From Azonexus sp. (lineage in GTDB: Bacteria; Pseudomonadota; Gammaproteobacteria; Burkholderiales; Rhodocyclaceae), in NCBI GenBank assembly GCA_031285115.1, contig JAITWU010000142.1, positions 1 through 7,750 of the forward strand: DNA of 7,750 bases. The letters run 5' to 3'. Both the position numbers and the translations under genes were made by a program. Of the stretch, positions 1 to 6,500 are shown one piece after another. How positions within the stretch are numbered: the stretch's first letter is position 1; every line of letters begins with the position of its first letter. The notes under the pieces were generated by a model. The model did not search any database and had not been told where the DNA came from. It saw nothing but the letters and a program-made list of their open reading frames with translations.

Positions 1-107
1 GCCCGCGTCGGCAGAATGAACACCCGCCGCTGCCCCAGCCGGGTCGACGCCGCGCCATCGCTTTGCCAGCGGAACAGGCGCTGGCGGAGGGCGGCGAGGA
101 GAGTCAT
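1..107 (-). CDS. DUF58 domain protein, N-terminal fragment (cut by window edge)
   Basis: Reading leftwards from the ATG at 107-105 gives 35 residues that run off the window, beginning MTLLAALRQRLFRW and containing RRVFILPTR. The string R-R-x-F/Y-I-L-P-T-R just before a first membrane segment is the characteristic start of DUF58 proteins, which have two N-terminal transmembrane helices and a cytoplasmic von Willebrand-like domain. The gene lies downstream of moxR on the same strand, the standard MoxR-DUF58 order, often followed by a transglutaminase-like gene that would lie outside this window. A GAGG about 10 bases before the ATG may be its ribosome binding site. Unusually, 318 bases separate it from moxR; such pairs are normally almost contiguous. 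Only the first 35 residues are visible, so the assignment rests on this motif and on gene context. Confidence 0.75.
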   Translation of the reverse strand, partial: MTLLAALRQRLFRWQSDGAASTRLGQRRVFILPTR

Positions 108-173
108 GGCCAAAGCGCCTCGCGCACAAAGCGCCTGTCAAAAAAACCTCGGCTCTCCCGCGGCGGAACGTTT

Positions 174-217
174 TGCTCCCCTCTCCCCTTGCGGGAGAGG
201 GGCTGGGGGAGAGGGGG
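174..217 (+). repeat. 44-base palindromic (REP-like) repeat, copy 1
   Basis: The element contains a perfect 10-bp stem, CCCCTCTCCC at 178-187 with GGGAGAGGGG at 193-202, around the loop CTTGC, followed by a G-rich tail CTGGGGGAGAGGG. It matches the reverse complement of 329-372 over 44 bases with one mismatch (G versus T in the tail). Intergenic hairpins with CCCTCTCC/GGGAGAGG arms are a common dispersed repeat type in beta- and gammaproteobacterial genomes. In the mRNA read leftwards it would fold into a stable stem between moxR and the DUF58 gene. Confidence 0.88.
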
Positions 218-328
218 AAAGGGCCGCAGCAAACATCCCGGCGCGCGCTTCACGCTCATAGCTCTTTCCGCAAAGAAGAAGCGTTTGAGTGCTGGATCGG
301 TGGCAAACGCTCTCCGTGGAGGTTCCAG

Positions 329-372
329 CCCCCTCTCACCCAGCCCCTCTCCCGCAAGGGGAGAGGGGAGCA
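329..372 (-). repeat. 44-base palindromic (REP-like) repeat, copy 2, inverted
   Basis: This is copy 2 in opposite orientation to 174-217, tails pointing toward each other, 111 bases apart. It has its own stem, CCCCTCTCCC at 345-354 with GGGAGAGGGG at 360-369 around loop GCAAG, read on the plus strand. The two copies are 43/44 identical after reverse complementing, so they can also pair with each other to form a long cruciform or RNA stem enclosing 218-328. Such head-to-head pairs resemble the BIME arrangement of REP elements; no transposase or target duplication is visible. Confidence 0.88.
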
Positions 373-425
373 TCGGGCAGCTATCCGGCATGAACTTCAT
401 CCGATGACCTCGCCACCAGACCCGC

Positions 426-1442
426 TCACGGAATCGCCACCGCGCGGATCAAGCCAGCAATATCTTCCGCCGAAGCGTAACCGCTGCCTTGCAGCGAACG
501 CAGGCGATGACGGGTGATTGCCGGGAACACCGCCTGTGCGTCATCGGGCAAGACCATGTCGCGCCCGGCGAGCCAGGCCCAGGCGCGGGCGGCGGCAAGC
601 AGGCCGAGACCGGCGCGGGGCGATAAACCATGCTGAAAGGCGGTGGCCTGGCGGGTGGCTTCAATGAGCGCCTGGGCGTAGTCGATCAACGGCTCGGCAA
701 CATGCACGGCGGCGACTTCGCGTTGCAGGGCGGGCAGGGCGCTGGCGTCGAGCAGCGGCTGCAATGCTTCAAGACGCTGGCGTTGGCCGCCGCCAGAGAG
801 CAGACGGCGCTCGGCGGCGTGATCGGGGTAGCCGAGTTCGAGGCGCATCAAAAAACGGTCGAGTTGCGATTCCGGCAGGGGAAAAGTGCCGATCTGGTGC
901 ATCGGGTTTTGCGTCGCAATGACGAAAAACGGCTGCGGCAGCGGGCGCGTTTCGCCTTCCGCCGTAACCTGGCCTTCCTCCATCGCTTCGAGCAGGGCGC
1001 TTTGGGTTTTCGGCGTCGCCCGGTTGATTTCATCGGCAAGCAGAAGCTGCGTAAACACCGGGCCGGGCAGAAAGCGAAACTCACTCTTTTCCCGGTCAAA
1101 AATCGAAACCCCGGTAATGTCGGCGGGCAAGAGGTCGCTGGTGAATTGAATGCGCGAAAACCGCAAACCGAGCAAGCGGGCCAGCGTCTGCGCCAGCGTC
1201 GTTTTGCCAAGACCCGGCAAATCCTCGATCAACAAATGCCCACCCGCCAGGAGACAGGCGACGGCGAGGCGGATTTCATGCGCTTTGCCAAGGATGATTT
1301 CATCCGCCTTGGCGAGAACAGGAGCCAAAGGGCGCGGCTGGCCGGAGAGCAGGGTGGTCGACACGGGAGCTTTCGGGAAAATAACAAGGGCGGATTTTAA
1401 TGCGCCTGGGCTGGGTTGGATGGGATGCAGGTGAATTACCAT
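426..1442 (-). CDS. MoxR family AAA+ ATPase
   Basis: AAA+ ATPase of the MoxR family, cytoplasmic chaperone-like enzymes thought to activate or assemble partner proteins such as the neighbouring DUF58/VWA proteins. In the 338-residue reading, Walker A is GLGKTT at 77-82, Walker B LLLADEINR at 133-141, sensor 1 ATQNP at 176-180, an arginine-finger candidate in LDRF (Arg196), and sensor 2 SPRA at 274-277, followed by the helical lid. All ATPase motifs are intact. The start is uncertain: residues 1-40 look unlike the family and ATG 1442 lies only 33 bases from the divergent Sel1-protein start. An in-frame GTG at 1364-1362 would give 312 residues, the usual MoxR length, and would leave 111 bases for promoters; neither start has a strong Shine-Dalgarno. 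The substrate is unknown. The separating repeat region downstream may uncouple it from the DUF58 gene. Confidence 0.93.
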   Translation of the reverse strand: MVIHLHPIQPSPGALKSALVIFPKAPVSTTLLSGQPRPLAPVLAKADEIILGKAHEIRLAVACLLAGGHLLIEDLPGLGKTTLAQTLARLLGLRFSRIQFTSDLLPADITGVSIFDREKSEFRFLPGPVFTQLLLADEINRATPKTQSALLEAMEEGQVTAEGETRPLPQPFFVIATQNPMHQIGTFPLPESQLDRFLMRLELGYPDHAAERRLLSGGGQRQRLEALQPLLDASALPALQREVAAVHVAEPLIDYAQALIEATRQATAFQHGLSPRAGLGLLAAARAWAWLAGRDMVLPDDAQAVFPAITRHRLRSLQGSGYASAEDIAGLIRAVAIP

Positions 1443-1475
1443 TACATGTCCATTGCCCGAAGTGAGTGAATTCTC

Positions 1476-3143
1476 GTGAAAAACGCTGTCAATACCCTAT
1501 TTGCCGTTTTCTGTCTGCTTTGTTTGCCGACAGCTATCGCTACCCAGCCCGTCCCTGAAGCTCCTTGGCAGCCAGCGTCAATAGAGGCAGATGAGTATCG
1601 ACTCGACATAACCGGCGCATATTTCGGCGCTCGAAACGACAGTCATGTGGATACCTATCAGAAAAATCCGTTTAATGTCCTCAAGCAAATCACCGACGCA
1701 TCCTTCCCCGATATTCGAGCGCAGGCTGAGCGAGGAGACGCTGACGCCCAATACAAACTCGGCCTTGCCTATAGCGTGGGCCGTTTCGTCGAGAGAGACG
1801 AAGCTCAAGGCTTGGCATGGGTACACAAGGCGGCCGAAAATGGAAATGCAAGCGCCCAATTCGTCATGGGGGGTATTTATTTGTTTGGTGGCGGCAAGAT
1901 GGCTGACGAATATGGTCCTGATAAAACCAAGGCTACGGCATGGTTTCGCAAGGCGGCTGAACAGGGAAACGTGACCGCTCAGGTCATGTTTGGCATGTTG
2001 TACGAGCGTGGCAAGGATTTCAAACAAGACCCTGTGCAAGCGGTCACGTGGTACAGCAAAGCGGCTGGACAAGGCAGCCAGCTTGCCGGAGCGGCGCTTC
2101 GTCATATGGCGGCGCGAGGCAGTGCCGAAGCGAAAAATGCGTTACGCGAATTGGCTAAACAGCAGACGGCAACGCCGCCTACGCCAGAAGATGCCAGGCA
2201 GGCTGAAAGAGACGTTGCCACCGAGCGGATTGCGATGATCGAAAAAATAGCCAACGAGGGAGAGGCTGGCGCTCAATTCACCCTCGGCATGAGTTACAAA
2301 GATGGCGAGAGTGTCGCGCAAGATGAAGCCAAAGCCATTGCCTGGTTGAGCAAGGCGGCGGCGCAGGGACATCCTTTGGCGAAAAATGAACTGCAAAGAC
2401 TCGAAGTTTGGCGCGACCTTCGTGATCGTGCTGAGAAAGGAGATGCCGATGCGCAGGTAGAGGTCGGCGAGAGATACAGCGGTGGTTACGGTGTCAAGTT
2501 GGATATTACCCAAGCGATTGCATGGTACAAAAAGGCTGATGCTCAGGGAAACGCTGATGCGCCATATTTTCTTGGGCGAATATACGAAAACGGTCATATC
2601 GGTGTCGAACAGGATGACGCTCAAGCCATCGCGTGGTATCGCAAAGCGGCTGAGCGGGGGCACGACAATGTTCAGGACGCTCTCAACAGAATTGCCGCCA
2701 GAGCCGCAATCTTGCGCGATCTTCGCGAGCGTGCTGAAAAAGGAGATGCCGACGCCCAGTTAAAGCTCGGCGCGATGCACCAGTCCCAGCGTAATGATGA
2801 TCGCCAGGCCGTCGTGTGGTACGCAAAAGCGGCGGAACAGGGAAACGCCGCCGCCCAATACGCGCTTGGACAAATGTACCAGCTTGGTCGCGGGCTTGAA
2901 AAAGACGAGACCAAGGCTGCGGCATGGTTTCGCCAGGCGGCGGAACAGGGAAAGGGTGACGCTCAGGCCACTCTTGGCAAAATGTACGAAGAGGGCCGCG
3001 GTGTCGCGCAGGATGATGCCCAAGCCATTATCTGGTTGCGCAAGGCGGCGGCACAGGGAAATGACTGGGCGAAAAGTGAGATTGAATGGCTCGAAGCCAA
3101 GGCCGATCAGCGCAAGGCGGCAAGCAAAAATCAAGGAGAATGA
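1476..3143 (+). CDS. Exported Sel1-repeat (tetratricopeptide-like) protein
   Basis: A 555-residue protein starting at GTG 1476. Residues 1-22 form a signal peptide (Lys3, hydrophobic core LFAVFCLLCLPTA, AIA cleavage site before Thr23) with no lipobox at the cleavage site, so a periplasmic or secreted location is likely. The rest is built of about nine Sel1 repeats (A-Q-x-x-L-G-x-x-Y-x-x-G ... D-x-x-A-x-x-W-x-x-K-A-A-x-x-G), beginning near residues 89, 125, 165, 264, 325, 359, 425, 457 and 493. The blocks are separated by helical spacers, two of which are near-identical (DLRDRAEKGDADAQ at 314-327 and DLRERAEKGDADAQ at 415-428). Two similar cap-like segments, WLSKAAAQG...AKNELQRLE and WLRKAAAQG...AKSEIEWLE, end blocks at 290-310 and 520-540. 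Sel1 proteins are alpha-solenoid binding scaffolds; no enzyme domain is present and the partner is unknown. The gene is visibly less GC-rich than its neighbours. Its Shine-Dalgarno is weak, so the exact start is moderately sure. Confidence 0.92.
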   Translation: MKNAVNTLFAVFCLLCLPTAIATQPVPEAPWQPASIEADEYRLDITGAYFGARNDSHVDTYQKNPFNVLKQITDASFPDIRAQAERGDADAQYKLGLAYSVGRFVERDEAQGLAWVHKAAENGNASAQFVMGGIYLFGGGKMADEYGPDKTKATAWFRKAAEQGNVTAQVMFGMLYERGKDFKQDPVQAVTWYSKAAGQGSQLAGAALRHMAARGSAEAKNALRELAKQQTATPPTPEDARQAERDVATERIAMIEKIANEGEAGAQFTLGMSYKDGESVAQDEAKAIAWLSKAAAQGHPLAKNELQRLEVWRDLRDRAEKGDADAQVEVGERYSGGYGVKLDITQAIAWYKKADAQGNADAPYFLGRIYENGHIGVEQDDAQAIAWYRKAAERGHDNVQDALNRIAARAAILRDLRERAEKGDADAQLKLGAMHQSQRNDDRQAVVWYAKAAEQGNAAAQYALGQMYQLGRGLEKDETKAAAWFRQAAEQGKGDAQATLGKMYEEGRGVAQDDAQAIIWLRKAAAQGNDWAKSEIEWLEAKADQRKAASKNQGE

Positions 3144-3260
3144 AAGGGAAAATATCGTTTCCTGTTGAGATACTCTCTTTTTGCTTCGCCGCGCCAGCTT
3201 ACGGTCACAAAACCCACGCCTTCGATTGCTTCTGCCGCTTGCAGCGCAGCGCCTCTACCT
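3144..3260. other. Short convergent intergenic region
   Basis: These 117 bases separate the convergent stop codons of the Sel1 gene (TGA 3141-3143) and the methyltransferase gene (TAG complement of 3261-3263). I looked for a bidirectional terminator: only a weak 6-bp pairing, CAGCGC near 3247 with GCGCTG near 3265, is present, without a following T tract. I see no gene or clear regulatory site here. Confidence 0.5.
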
Positions 3261-3770
3261 CTATGCGCTGACCTTGCTTAACCCCGATTCGAGTTCGAGC
3301 AAGGCCATTTTGCGCTCAAGGCCGCCAGCGTAGCCGGTCAGCGAGCCGTTGGCGCCGATGACGCGGTGGCAGGGGACGATCACGCTGATTGGATTGCGCC
3401 CGACCGCCGCGCCGACGGCGCGGGCCGCTGAAGGTTTGCCGATGGCGGCGGCGAGCGCGGCGTAACGGGTGGTTTGCCCGATCGGGATGGCCAGCAGCGC
3501 CTGCCAGACTGCCTGCTGAAACGCTGTGCCGGACGAGAGATCGAGCGGCAGGGCGAAACCCCGGCGGCGACCGGCGAAATAATCGGCGAGTTGCTGCGCC
3601 GCCTGGCAGAGCAGCGGATGATCGTCAACGCGCCGCCAGCCGCCCGTGTCAGGCCAATGGCGTTGGCCGTCGAACCAGAGACCGGCCAGCCCGGCGCGGG
3701 TCGCGGCCAGCGTGATGCCGCCCAAGGCGCTGGTGAAATGGGTGGTGGCGATGGGGGTTGTGAATTTCAT
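3261..3770 (-). CDS. ogt: Methylated-DNA-[protein]-cysteine S-methyltransferase (Ogt/MGMT type)
   Basis: A suicide DNA-repair protein of 169 residues that transfers alkyl groups from O6-alkylguanine (and O4-alkylthymine) to its own cysteine. The active-site motif PCHRVI lies at 133-138, with Cys134 as acceptor; the preceding helix-turn-helix region (TAFQQAVWQALLAIPIGQTT at 82-101, YAALAAAIGKPSAARAVGAA at 103-122) contains the arginine (Arg117) that flips the base, and GSLTGYAGGLERK near 142-154 completes the domain. The N-terminal ribonuclease-like domain (1-75) is present, so this is a full-length free-standing enzyme. The ATG at 3770-3768 overlaps the upstream alkA TGA (3769-3767) as ATGA, implying translational coupling; the longer reading frame upstream of this ATG is antisense of nothing useful and overlaps alkA in another frame. 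ogt is used for the family; naming it versus ada C-domain or adaB is a matter of convention. Confidence 0.95.
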   Translation of the reverse strand: MKFTTPIATTHFTSALGGITLAATRAGLAGLWFDGQRHWPDTGGWRRVDDHPLLCQAAQQLADYFAGRRRGFALPLDLSSGTAFQQAVWQALLAIPIGQTTRYAALAAAIGKPSAARAVGAAVGRNPISVIVPCHRVIGANGSLTGYAGGLERKMALLELESGLSKVSA

Positions 3771-5260
3771 GTTGGCCTTTCCGGGCGCGGCGCTTGCCAG
3801 GCGCGCAGTGTCGCGTAGCCGCGCCAGGGCCGCCAGGCGAGGGAGGCTTCGCTGGCGGCGCGGGCGGTGGTGACGCCGAGCGCCTTTTGCAGCGCGATGT
3901 CGCCTGCCGGAAAAGCATCCGGCCAGCGCAGGGCGCGGAGCGCAATGTATTGCGCCGTCCACTCGCCGATGCCGGGCAGCCGCTTCAGGGCGGCCATCGT
4001 CGCCGCGACATCGACGCCCGGATGCAGCGGCAGCCGCTGATCGCGCATTTCCCGCGCCAGGGCGAGCAGCGCCGCGTGCCGCTGGCGCGTGATGCCGAGT
4101 TGCCCCAGCGCCTCGCCGCCTGCGCTGGCGATTGCCGCTGGCGTCGGAAAAAGCCGGTCAAGTCCGGCGAGCGGCGTCGCCAGCGGCTCGCCGAACGCCC
4201 CGACCAGCCGCGAGCCGAGCGTGCGCGCGGCGGCGACGGTGATTTGTTGCCCAAGCACGGCGCGTACCGCCAGCTCAAAGCCATCGACCGCGCCGGGCAC
4301 GCGCAGGCCGTCGCCATGCGGAAAACTCGCGTGCAGCACGGCGTTGATCGCCAGCGGGTCGGCGTCGAGATCAAAGAGGGCGCGGACGCGACTGATGACG
4401 ATGGGGAGCGCCGTGGCGAGCGAATCGCTGACACTGAGCCGCGCTTGTTGGCGTTCGGCCACGAAGCCGAGGCGGAACCAGCCTTGGCGAACCGCTTTGC
4501 CGTCGGTGAGGCGCAGGGTGCGGGCGAAGCCTTCGTCCGTCACCGTCTCGACGCCGCGCAGCGAGCGTCGGGCGAAGAAGTCGAGCATGGCGGCTATGTC
4601 ATAAGGCGGGCGAAAGCCGAGCCGGATTTCGCTGCCTTCCTGCCGACCGCCGCCCGTTTGCCGCAAGGCGTTCGGGTGCAAGCCGTAGCGGGCGAGAAAG
4701 GCCGCGCTGAAGCGGCGGGCGCTGGTAAAACCGCTGGCCAGCGCGACTTCCGTTATCGACAGCCGGGTGTCGGCGAGCAACTGTTTGGCCGTCAGCAGAC
4801 GGCGCGTTTGCCAATACTGCAAGGGCGAGACGCCGAACCAGGCGGCGAAAATGCGGCGCAGATGCCGGTCGCTGACGCCAAGCCGGGCGGCGATAGCGGC
4901 CACCATGCCGACCGCGCCGGGGTTGTCGCCGGGCCAAGCGTCGGCTTCATCAATGAGCTGCGCGGCTTGCCGGGCGAGGATGAATGAAGCGTCGGTGGCG
5001 GACCACGAAACCGCGCGCGGCGCAAGTTCCGGCCGGCAGCGCAGGCAGGGCCGAAAACCCGCCGCCTCGGCCTCGGCGGCATGGCGGAAGAAGCGGCAGT
5101 TTTCGCGGCGCGGCAATTTGACGCGGCACACCGGGCGGCAATAGACGTGGGTCGAGGTCACGCCGGTAAAAAACGAGCCATCAAAACGGGCGTCATGCGC
5201 CTGCATCGCCCGGTAACAGGCGTCAGCATCGAGCGCAGCGGCGGAGGTGGAAAAATTCAT
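3767..5260 (-). CDS. alkA: Ada/AraC regulator fused to AlkA 3-methyladenine DNA glycosylase
   Basis: A 497-residue fusion. Residues about 14-80 form the Ada zinc domain with Cys41 (VYCRPVC), Cys45, Cys72 and Cys75 (PCLRC), the four ligands; by analogy to E. coli Ada Cys38, Cys41 would accept methyl groups from phosphotriesters and switch on DNA binding. Residues about 115-200 are an AraC-type helix-turn-helix (DRHLRRIF, SITEVALASGFTSARRFSAAF). Residues about 212-325 match the AlkA N-terminal domain, and about 330-497 the HhH-GPD fold with hairpin LPGIGEWTA (428-436) and the catalytic aspartate in FPAGD (Asp454), equivalent to E. coli AlkA Asp238. It would sense methylation damage and excise 3-methyladenine and related bases. 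It overlaps ogt by 4 bases. There is no Shine-Dalgarno before the ATG. Such fusions are known and are often annotated as Ada or AlkA. Confidence 0.95.
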   Translation of the reverse strand: MNFSTSAAALDADACYRAMQAHDARFDGSFFTGVTSTHVYCRPVCRVKLPRRENCRFFRHAAEAEAAGFRPCLRCRPELAPRAVSWSATDASFILARQAAQLIDEADAWPGDNPGAVGMVAAIAARLGVSDRHLRRIFAAWFGVSPLQYWQTRRLLTAKQLLADTRLSITEVALASGFTSARRFSAAFLARYGLHPNALRQTGGGRQEGSEIRLGFRPPYDIAAMLDFFARRSLRGVETVTDEGFARTLRLTDGKAVRQGWFRLGFVAERQQARLSVSDSLATALPIVISRVRALFDLDADPLAINAVLHASFPHGDGLRVPGAVDGFELAVRAVLGQQITVAAARTLGSRLVGAFGEPLATPLAGLDRLFPTPAAIASAGGEALGQLGITRQRHAALLALAREMRDQRLPLHPGVDVAATMAALKRLPGIGEWTAQYIALRALRWPDAFPAGDIALQKALGVTTARAASEASLAWRPWRGYATLRAWQAPRPERPT

Positions 5261-5267
5261 GGGTCAT

Positions 5268-5273
5268 ATGATA
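5268..5273 (-). promoter_or_regulatory. Possible -10 element of alkA-ogt operon
   Basis: Reading leftwards, TATCAT (4-5 of 6 to TATAAT) lies only 7 bases before the alkA ATG at 5260. If it is a true -10, transcription would begin at or within a base or two of the start codon and the mRNA would be leaderless, which fits the absence of a Shine-Dalgarno. No good -35 hexamer sits 16-18 bases upstream (CAGTTT at the 17-base position), as could be expected of an activator-dependent promoter. This is inference from a single hexamer. Confidence 0.25.
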
Positions 5274-5465
5274 GGGCCGCGCCGTGGCGGAAACTGCCGT
5301 TTTCGGACATGTGATTCCACTTCCCGATCAAACGATGACTTTGTCGACTTCGCTTGCCGTGCGATAGCACTGTCGGCGCTTCGTCTTCGCCTACTCGCCT
5401 GATCTGAAAATGGCATGAATCCGCTGCCGGGGGCGAGCGGATGCGTCTCGGCCAGAGCGCGCCGC

Positions 5466-5495
5466 TTGAAGCGCAATGCCGTATCGGAGGATAAT
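5466..5495 (+). promoter_or_regulatory. Sigma70-like promoter for the deacetylase-family gene
   Basis: TTGAAG at 5466-5471 (4 of 6 to TTGACA) is followed after 18 bases by GATAAT at 5490-5495 (5 of 6 to TATAAT). Transcription would start near 5502, giving a 5' leader of about 55 bases before the GTG at 5558. The -35 overlaps the Ada-box-like string GAAGCGCAA, so a repressing or activating protein could act here, though nothing in the sequence proves it. Confidence 0.45.
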
Positions 5496-5557
5496 GCCCG
5501 CTTGAGGGGCGCTGCCAAAATGACCCGGAGCGCCGGACCGGAGAGGGAAAGATCACA

Positions 5558-6484
5558 GTGACGACCACGGCTTTCATCACCCATCGCGACTGCCAGTTGC
5601 ACGATATGGGTTCATATCACCCCGAATGCGCGCAACGCCTCACCGCCATCAGCGATCATCTGATTGCCCAGGGCATCGACGCTTACTTTACTTACCACGA
5701 AGCGCCGCTCGCCACCTTTGAGCAGTTGCTGCGCGTCCATTCGGCCTCGCATCTGGAGCGTGTCAAACGCGCGTCGCCGGAGCAGGGCATTGCCCATCTC
5801 GACCCCGATACGGCGATGAATCCGCACACCTGGCAGGCGGCCCTGCGCTCGGCGGGGGCGGGGTGTCTGGCGGTCGATCTGGTGGTTGGCGGCGAATGTG
5901 AAAACGCTTTTTGCGCCGTCCGCCCGCCTGGCCACCATGCCGAAAAAGCCAATGCGATGGGTTTTTGCTTTTTCAACAATGTCGTCGTCGCCGCCCGCCA
6001 CGCGCTCAAGGCGCATGGGCTGGAGCGCGTCGCCATCATTGATTTCGACGTTCATCACGGCAACGGCACCGAAGATTGCTGCGCGGGCGACGAGCAGATT
6101 CTCATGTGCAGCATTTTCCAGCATCCGTTTTATCCCTATTCCGGCGCTGACAATCCGGCTGCCAATATGTGCAACGTGCCGCTCGCCGCTGGCAGCGGCG
6201 GCGAAGAATTCCGTGACGCCGTGTTGCAGGTGTGGACGCCGCGCCTTCTTGAATTCAAACCGCAGATGATTTTCATCTCCGCCGGGTTCGACGGCCATTA
6301 CGAGGACGACATGGGCGGCCTCAAGCTGGTCGAAAAGGACTACGCCTGGTGCACCCGGCATCTCAAGGAACTGGCCGCCACGATGTGTGACAAACGCATC
6401 GTTTCGCTGCTCGAAGGCGGTTATGTGCTGTCTTCGCTGGCCCGCAGCGTCGGCGCGCATTTGCGGGCGCTGGCCGATCTCTGA
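5558..6484 (+). CDS. Histone deacetylase / acetoin utilisation family zinc hydrolase
   Basis: A 308-residue zinc-dependent deacetylase of the arginase/deacetylase fold, closest in motif pattern to class II HDAC-like bacterial amidohydrolases. Visible motifs: RPPGHHAE at 122-129 with His126/His127 (catalytic dyad), GFCFFNN at 135-141, IDFDVHHGNGT at 161-171 supplying zinc ligands Asp164 and His166, SAGFDGHYEDDMGG at 241-254 supplying zinc ligand Asp245, and LEGGY at 285-289 with the transition-state Tyr289. All catalytic residues are present, and length fits the family. The GTG start at 5558 is supported by GAGAGGGA at 5541-5548, about 9 bases upstream, and by the conserved N-terminus FITHRDCQLHD; the first ATG downstream would remove it. 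Bacterial members act on acetylated small molecules such as polyamines or on lysine-acetylated proteins; the substrate cannot be told here. It is cytoplasmic (no signal peptide) and appears monocistronic, followed by lysC after 103 bases. Confidence 0.95.
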   Translation: MTTTAFITHRDCQLHDMGSYHPECAQRLTAISDHLIAQGIDAYFTYHEAPLATFEQLLRVHSASHLERVKRASPEQGIAHLDPDTAMNPHTWQAALRSAGAGCLAVDLVVGGECENAFCAVRPPGHHAEKANAMGFCFFNNVVVAARHALKAHGLERVAIIDFDVHHGNGTEDCCAGDEQILMCSIFQHPFYPYSGADNPAANMCNVPLAAGSGGEEFRDAVLQVWTPRLLEFKPQMIFISAGFDGHYEDDMGGLKLVEKDYAWCTRHLKELAATMCDKRIVSLLEGGYVLSSLARSVGAHLRALADL

Positions 6485-6500
6485 AAACGGCGCGATTGTG

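Larger units (their letters stand above)
108..425. other. Gene-free gap between moxR and DUF58 gene, filled with hairpin repeats
   Basis: These 318 bases hold no credible gene; the short reading frames here lack family features and simply read through the repeats. The content is two inverted copies of a 44-base hairpin element (174-217 and 329-372), a smaller 8-bp hairpin between them (AGCGTTTG at 280-287 with CAAACGCT at 304-311), and a short direct repeat CAAAGCGCCT at 111-120 and 127-136 immediately upstream of the DUF58 start. The gap interrupts what is normally a tight moxR-DUF58 operon. I see no clear promoter for the DUF58 gene inside it and no hairpin directly followed by a T tract. 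Confidence 0.7.
5261..5557. other. Divergent regulatory region between alkA and deacetylase gene
   Basis: This 297-base spacer separates two divergent starts. The reading frames in it show no family features and I do not regard them as genes. The right half carries a sigma70-like promoter pointing at the deacetylase gene (see 5466-5495) and the left edge a -10-like TATCAT for alkA (see 5268-5273). A GAAGCGCAA near 5468-5476 resembles the AAAGCGCA box of E. coli Ada-controlled promoters (7 of 8), but faces the deacetylase gene. The middle (about 5300-5460) shows nothing I can name. Confidence 0.5.

Noticed and set aside
174..372. CRISPR-like array
   Set aside because: There are only two repeat units, they are inverted rather than direct, and no regularly spaced third copy or cas gene is present.
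630..1400. 256-codon open frame on the plus strand opposite moxR
   Set aside because: Antisense shadow of moxR, whose Walker A, Walker B and sensor motifs are all present on the minus strand.
3225..3275. Possible terminator between the convergent Sel1 and ogt genes
   Set aside because: Only a 6-bp GC pairing with a long loop and no T tract on either strand; too weak to annotate.
3794..4987. 397-codon open frame on the plus strand opposite alkA
   Set aside because: It lies entirely antisense to the well-supported Ada/AlkA gene, has no recognisable domain, and long antisense frames are expected from G/C-ending codons in GC-rich DNA.
5257..5602. Minus-strand reading frames across the alkA-deacetylase spacer as a small gene
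   Set aside because: Two overlapping frames of about 110 codons have no convincing ribosome binding site, no family resemblance, and run into the alkA and deacetylase starts.
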